Origin: Spinellus fusiger
Lineage: Eukaryota; Mucoromycota; Mucoromycetes; Mucorales; Phycomycetaceae
Direction of reading: 5' to 3'
Length of the DNA: 64,000 bases
Assembly: GCA_025094145.1 (NCBI GenBank)
Contig: JALLLS010000089.1
Span: forward strand, 1 to 64,000
Positions 59,172 to 64,000 of the stretch are shown piece after piece. The notes under the pieces were generated by a model that ran no database searches, was not told the origin of the DNA, and saw only the letters and a list, made by a program, of their open reading frames with translations. Every line of letters starts with the position of its first letter. Position 1 is the first letter of the stretch. Both the position numbers and the translations under genes were made by a program.

Positions 59172-60661
59172 ATGACCCCACCAGGACAACTCCCGGAACA
59201 ACTCCCGGGACAACCCCTTACTCTTCCTAATAACCACCCTCATGTCCATATACAGAGCAAACGCAAATTGGCCAAAGATGCTACTTCTGTAGGAGGCACC
59301 ACTGCTATTGCACGTACCATTTTAATGCAGGGGTTTTATCTCTTCTACAGAACTCCTATCAAGGTAACAAGAGAATGGAGAGAAGAGAGTAGCTTATCGT
59401 GGGCTGTTGACTTATAAAATCAGCTCTTTCGTCCATTGAGAGTAGACTATCTTATTATGGCCAGAGCATTAATGCCGGTAGATATAGCCACATCAGGGCG
59501 TTTTTCATTACGGTACACTTCAGCCGGTATGATATTCCATGCTGTCAAGACCAGAGGCGTAAGTCCACTCCACTCCAGATACATCACCCATTGATCTTTT
59601 GTAGTGGAGTCTTATTCCCAGACACATCATGCCACCTATGATCGCCAATACAGTGATAGGTACTGTGCTATACACCACCTATATTGCCACCCTCCCGCTT
59701 CTCCATCCTCCCAGCACACTCCAACTCCACCGTCCATTTCCTCCTCCTCCATTCTCCACTGTATTTGCAGCAGGTAAGTGCATGTCTTTATCCCCATTAG
59801 ACTCATTTCTCCATGGTGGGGAAATTCTTTCTTTTAAGGCTGTTTGGCAGGTGCAGCCCAGTCCATTGTAGCTGCTCCCCTTGACTCTCTCAAGGTACGC
59901 TTTGAAGTGAGCGATATGTTGGAGGGAAAACACAGATCCATGTACCAATATGCAGCATCTACTCTAAAAGAACTTGGTATTGCCAGTGCCTACAGAGGAT
60001 TTACTCTGACATTGATGAGGGTAAAGAGAACCATGAAGCCTAGAAGAGAAAAGAATGACGTGTATTCTATGGGTATGTTATATGAATAGGACTCTCTCTC
60101 GTGTGGCCTCTTCTTTGCTACTTTTGAATGGATTAAGCAACAGGGCTACTATAGCTTCTTGAAGGAGATGTATGGCGAGAATGTAGATTCACATGGCTCT
60201 TTTCATGCATTGGAGAATCACCGGATCCCTGAAGAATATCCTCTACTATTGGATGAGTCCCTTCCACCAGCAAAACGACCTCCAGTGCTACTGGAGCCCA
60301 TGTTTGTGATATTAGCAGGAGCAGGAGCAGCATTAGTAAGATAGGTTTTAGCAGCCAAGTAACTCATCTGTCGTAGGCCTACCAAATTATTGAACATCCA
60401 CTGTCCAGAGTGCATAGTATTTTCTATACTGAAGAAGGAAAATCAGAGATCAAAAACAAATCTTCTCATCTTCATACCAAACAGCTGTACAAGCAGACTT
60501 GGCAGCAATGTCAAGTGCAGGTGCGATTGAATGGAGGTAGCTGGCGTCTTTTTCTCTACCAAGAATTTGCTGCTACGGTACTAAAATCGGTTCCAGCCAC
60601 AAGTGTTGGGTTTCTGGTGTTTGAACTTGTAAAGAAAGAAGTTGATTTTAGAAGTCATTGA
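59172..60661 (+). CDS. Mitochondrial carrier (SLC25) family protein
   Basis: There are six exons: 59172-59363, 59424-59558, 59605-59773, 59839-60020, 60090-60335 and 60377-60661. The product is 402 residues. The family signature is clearest in the middle repeat: AGCLAGAAQSIVAAPLDSLK-VRFE (PLDSLK fits Px[DE]xx[KR]), then YRGFTLTLMRDSLSCGLFF, the usual closing helix of a repeat. The third repeat has AGAGAALAYQIIEHPLSRVH, with a degenerate signature, and ends LYQEFAATVLKSVPATSVGF and LVFELVKKE. The first repeat is weak. An insert of about 70 residues precedes the third. Carriers move metabolites across the inner membrane. With only one good signature the substrate cannot be assigned, and an atypical (Ugo1-like or outer-membrane) role is possible. 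Confidence 0.82.
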
Positions 60662-60889
60662 TATTAGTAATGTGAATACGTTTATTCTATTATTATTTTG
60701 TTTTGTTATGCTATGCTGTATACTATTTGATATAAATTATATATTCCATGGTGCACTATTGGCTATAGAGCTTATCATATATGGACTTGGTATGCAATAT
60801 ATACTACTAGACATTGTAGTGTCGTTAATGACTTGTTGAGGGGCATTTTGGTTAGTTAACGTACGATTTACTCTTTTCTTTTGTATTCA

Positions 60890-61210
60890 ACTTTATGTTA
60901 TTCTGCTATACTTCTATTCTAATCTAATGATGGCTACAAATAGAATGATTTTACCATCAAAAGGCATACACTCCAACACAGGCCGTTGTATTTTCATAAT
61001 TTGAAAGATCCATCCACTGCATTTAAATATATTACAGCTTATCATAGATGCTTCATCCCAGACTATTGATTTTGTGGCTGTTTTTTATTTTATTTTATTT
61101 TACAAATGGCTAACTACTAACGTCTTGTTTTTAATGTATAAGACACAAGGTAACAACATCCTGTACACCACTTAGCATATCTCTTCTCAGTGTGTCTTAG
61201 TTATGGTGTA
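60890..61210 (-). pseudogene. PIF1-like helicase relic, copy 1
   Basis: On the minus strand (about 60925-61070) the codons give SIVWDEASMISCNIFKC, then MKIQRPVLECMPFDGKI. This is the Walker B region (DEASM) and the following PFGGK block of PIF1-type helicases. Only about 45 residues are recognisable, with no flanking helicase motifs. The same segment occurs in opposite orientation at 62990-63330. PIF1 helicases unwind DNA at telomeres and replication forks, and PIF1-like domains also occur in Helitron transposons. This one is a fragment. Confidence 0.65.
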
Positions 61211-61229
61211 TTAATATATAATTATACTC

Positions 61230-62544
61230 TACATACTATATATTTTTATTTGTTTAATATTTTTATTTGGAAGCATGGTGATAAAAGGGAAAAGAGAGAC
61301 TTGTTTTTATTATATGAAGCTCTGTTCTTTATAGATGTTGACAAGTCAACACATCATTTCAGATGGATATTCAGAATATTACATTTGTGGGGAATAGGAC
61401 AAGACAAAATATGGAAGATGATAGGGTATTTATTGCCTGTTGAAGGCTGGATTAGAGTTGGCTGTGAGTGTGATTGTAATAAAGCCTATAGTTTAAAATA
61501 GTATTAGGAACATTAAAGAGTGTAGATTACTATTGCATTTAGAGAGTCATGGAGAACCTAAAAAAGTGAATGAGAGGGACCTCAGACACTTAGAAAAGGT
61601 CATTAGAAAGGACCTATTTGCCTTATACAATCAACTGAAATTGGGAATATTGAAGATTCAGGTTGTTGTATGTAGAATCAGTATGATCAGCTACTGCAAT
61701 CAGTTAGAGTATGTATCTCTTTCTGTAGACTACAAGCCAGCCTTAACTGAGAAAACACAGAGAAACATTTTTGTTAGGCTAAGGAATATATCAATTGGAC
61801 AAGTGATTAGTGGAGAGGTATCATTTAGTCTGATGAGTCAACATACATTATGAAAAAGAGCAATAGAGATGCCTGTGTCATTAAAATAGTTAGAGAACGT
61901 TATAGTTATAATCCTATTGTTCCAATGATGTAATTTGGTGGTGATGGTGTGATGTTTTAGAGCTGCTATTAGGCTAATGGATTTGGCTCATTGGTCGTTG
62001 TTGATAGCAGTGTAAACCAAGACAAATACATCAGAATTTTGGCTGGTGAGTTCCATCCTTGGTTCATGAAATTGTATCAGAAAGAAAACAGCGAGTTTCT
62101 GTTAAAATAAAAAGGTGCTAGCTGTCATACTGGGGCCTATGCTAGATGGTGAAAAGAGACACATCAAATTACGGTTCTTTGATTACTAGCCTACACAAAT
62201 CCCTGACTTGAACTCAATTGAACATTTTTGATACGCCTTGGAAATATAAATTGAAGACAGAAGGGTATCTATTATCAATATAGAAAGTTAGTGTTGAACT
62301 TGCACAACGATGAGTTCAGAGTATGACAGACAGATTCCAGGATGTCATTGATGCCAAAGGAGACCATACGAAATACTAACCGTATTATTATTTTATTTTA
62401 TATAATTAAAGATGTTGAGACTTGGTATGCTTAAGTCTGAAGCTTCTAAATAAAATGTGGTGTTTTATTTAATATTGAACATGTCTTATATATTTTGTCC
62501 TGATATTTATATTCAAAGGTATTCAACTCAATTGAGTGTGGCTG
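61230..62544 (+). mobile_element. Degraded Tc1 element F, family of element C
   Basis: Similarity to 17500-18766 runs from about 61330 (weaker from about 61230) to the right terminus GAGTGTGGCTG at 62544. The transposase is broken by many stops and frameshifts. The longest fragment (61533-61853) reads ESHGEPKKVNERDLRHLEKV. The left terminus was not found. The element lies between two inverted PIF1-like relics. Confidence 0.75.
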
Positions 62545-62989
62545 TATTCACACTTTCTTGAACAAGTATGTTAATCCAAATTATATACCTAATAACTTTT
62601 CTTTAGTAAACCATCGTCAAAATAGATATACAGGCTGTCCTAAGTATGACTATTTACACAAAAGTCATTACAATTGTCCAAATAATGATAGATACCAAAC
62701 AGAAAGTAAAGACATTGTGATATGACCAAGAAATGACAGCTTACTGTAAAGAATGAGTGAGAAAGATCAGTCATACAATCCTATGAGCTAAGTACTTCTT
62801 TTTTTTTCATATAGGATAGTTAGGTTTGGAATATAAATACATACTTACTCAATGACTAAAATGTCAAGATAGGCACAATAAAACACTACTGCTTCAGATC
62901 GATGTACAGAAATGACTCCAATCACTTGCGTTTATTTAAAAAGCCCTTTTGTCGGTACAGAGTGTATGCTAACATTGAGCAAGGTTGTC

Positions 62990-63330
62990 TGGATTTTATA
63001 TGGCACAACCAAGACACACTAAAAAGAGATATACTGAGTGGTGTGCAGAATACTGTTACTCCAGGTCTTAGACACTAAAAACGAGAAACTAACAGTTAGC
63101 AAATTGTTATAAAAATAAAATAAAATAAAATAAAAAAACAGCTATACAATTAATGGTTTGTGATGAAGCATCTATGATAAGCTGTAGTATATTTGAATAC
63201 AGTTTATTGATCTTTCAGAGATAATATAAAAGTAAAACAGCCTGCATTAGAATGTATGCCTTTTGGTGGTGATTTCTGCCAAGCTTTTATATTTGTAGTC
63301 ATCATTAAAGTATAAAAGAATAACAAACAA
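62990..63330 (+). pseudogene. PIF1-like helicase relic, copy 2
   Basis: This is a diverged inverted copy of 60890-61210. With small frame changes its codons give CDEASMISCSIFEYS, then a KQPALECMPFGG-like block directly followed by DFCQ, which resembles the GDFxQ motif III of PIF1-family helicases. The shared segment includes non-coding sequence upstream (AGACACACT...AGAGATAT... and an AAAATAAAATAAAAT run), so a genomic segment was duplicated, not just an exon. Confidence 0.62.
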
Positions 63331-63599
63331 GTTGAATAAATAAGAGCAGAGTTAATTGTACGTTAACTAAACCAAATACCTTTGGACCCAAGGAGCTATT
63401 ACATCAATAGATGATAAATAATAGCTGATACTATGCAATGTTATTAAAGACTGTTTATTTTCCTCTTTTTTATTGTATTCATATCTATTTTCTCTGAACT
63501 AAAAATGCTACACAGTTAACAAAATACGAATAAAGTAAAGAAGACACAGCATGATTATAGATTCAACCTAGGGATCTTACATACATTTGATTTTTATAG

Positions 63600-63975
63600 G
63601 AGACTGATAAGAAGCCTGTAGTAAGTTCTTCATCTGCGAATCCTACTAGAAGAATGACAATAAAGGGAAAAGGCATGCGGAGGATGTTGAAGAAAGATAG
63701 ATTCAGACTCTATCTTATCAATGAATTCAAAATATCAATCTTATGTCCTGAGTGCAAGTTCTCACCTTTGGAAACATTTAAACATGTCAAGAACCCCAGG
63801 CCATACCAACGAACAGAAATGCCCAAAGTTAAATTTCATGGTCTTCCCAGGTCATTTCTTAATTTTATATAAAAAAAAACTTATCTTTCTCCCTTCAAAT
63901 AGGTGTTCAAACCAAAATTGTATAAAAGACAAGACATTGAAGCTTTGGAACTGTGATTTAGCTGCTACATTATAA
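63600..63975 (+). pseudogene. Fanzor/TnpB-like nuclease, C-terminal relic
   Basis: Two exons can be read: 63600-63850 and 63903-63975, with a GT-AG intron in phase 2. The product has a basic helix (GKGMRRMLKKDRFRLYLINE), then a zinc ribbon: CPEC (from ILCPECKF) and, after the splice, CSNQNC. KLWNCDLAATL follows. In TnpB/OrfB and Fanzor nucleases the RuvC domain ends with this order: S/K-x-C-x-x-C, C-x(2-4)-C, then W/NRD with the catalytic Asp. Here Arg of NRD is Cys, and the next conserved Asn codon has become the TAA stop. No RuvC-I or -II motif was seen upstream, so this is a truncated, dead fragment at the window edge. The family call is by motif pattern only. Confidence 0.55.
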
Positions 63976-64000
63976 TTTAGACATATTCTAATGTCTCAAA

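Noticed and set aside
61179..61215. CAGTGTGTCTTAGTTATGG as the left terminus of Tc1 element F
   Set aside because: The same sequence is part of the inverted PIF1-like repeat (its counterpart lies near 62990-63020), so it is not a Tc1 end.

Overview
The window reads as nuclear DNA of an early-diverging fungus, most likely Mucoromycota/Mucorales. The genes are intron-rich with very short introns (mostly about 36-90 bp). Intergenic DNA is strongly AT-rich. There is a fungal gene set (VPS51, XPA/Rad14, HPM1-like methyltransferase, UPF0658-like membrane protein, LysM protein), and the mobile-element load is heavy, dominated by Tc1/mariner elements. This placement is an inference from gene content and style; no rRNA or other phylogenetic marker is present. 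I found no tRNA, rRNA or CRISPR array.

Layout. 1-2.1 kb: 3' part of an S9 (prolyl-oligopeptidase family) peptidase gene. 2.29-9.92 kb: one decayed Tc1 copy (A) split by a second Tc1 element (B) and by a 5.3-kb APE-type LINE inserted at A's terminus. 10-16.3 kb: a telobox Myb protein (with a 1-nt frameshift), a GCN4-like bZIP factor and a UPF0658-like Golgi membrane protein. 17.4-26.1 kb: Tc1 element C, relics, a solo LTR, and element E inserted among older relics. 26.9-38.1 kb: the dense gene core, with a zf-4CXXC_R1 (CDCA7-like) protein, a ten-exon phosphorylase-kinase alpha/beta-like protein, VPS51 head-to-head with a probable mitochondrial protein, and a secreted two-LysM protein. 41.8-46.5 kb: a second mobile cluster, with element I containing a deletion derivative (H), then element G and a second solo LTR. 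46.5-50.6 kb: AT-rich DNA with long microsatellites. 50.6-60.7 kb: a stand-alone Tc1-type DNA-binding-domain gene, XPA, a cysteine-rich secreted protein, an HPM1/METTL18-like methyltransferase and a mitochondrial carrier. 60.9-64 kb: diverged PIF1-helicase relics in inverted orientation around a dead Tc1 copy, then the broken C-terminal end of a TnpB/Fanzor-like nuclease.

The host genes are housekeeping and unrelated in pathway, as usual for a fungal chromosome: vesicle tethering, nucleotide excision repair, glycogen metabolism, ribosomal-protein histidine methylation and mitochondrial transport. Two small secreted proteins (LysM and Cys-rich) sit next to transposon-rich DNA. All transposase genes carry at least one break. 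The LINE ORF2 is the only large mobile-element ORF that is fully open. Exon coordinates were worked out by hand from splice signals and reading phase; in each multi-exon gene the phases close exactly.
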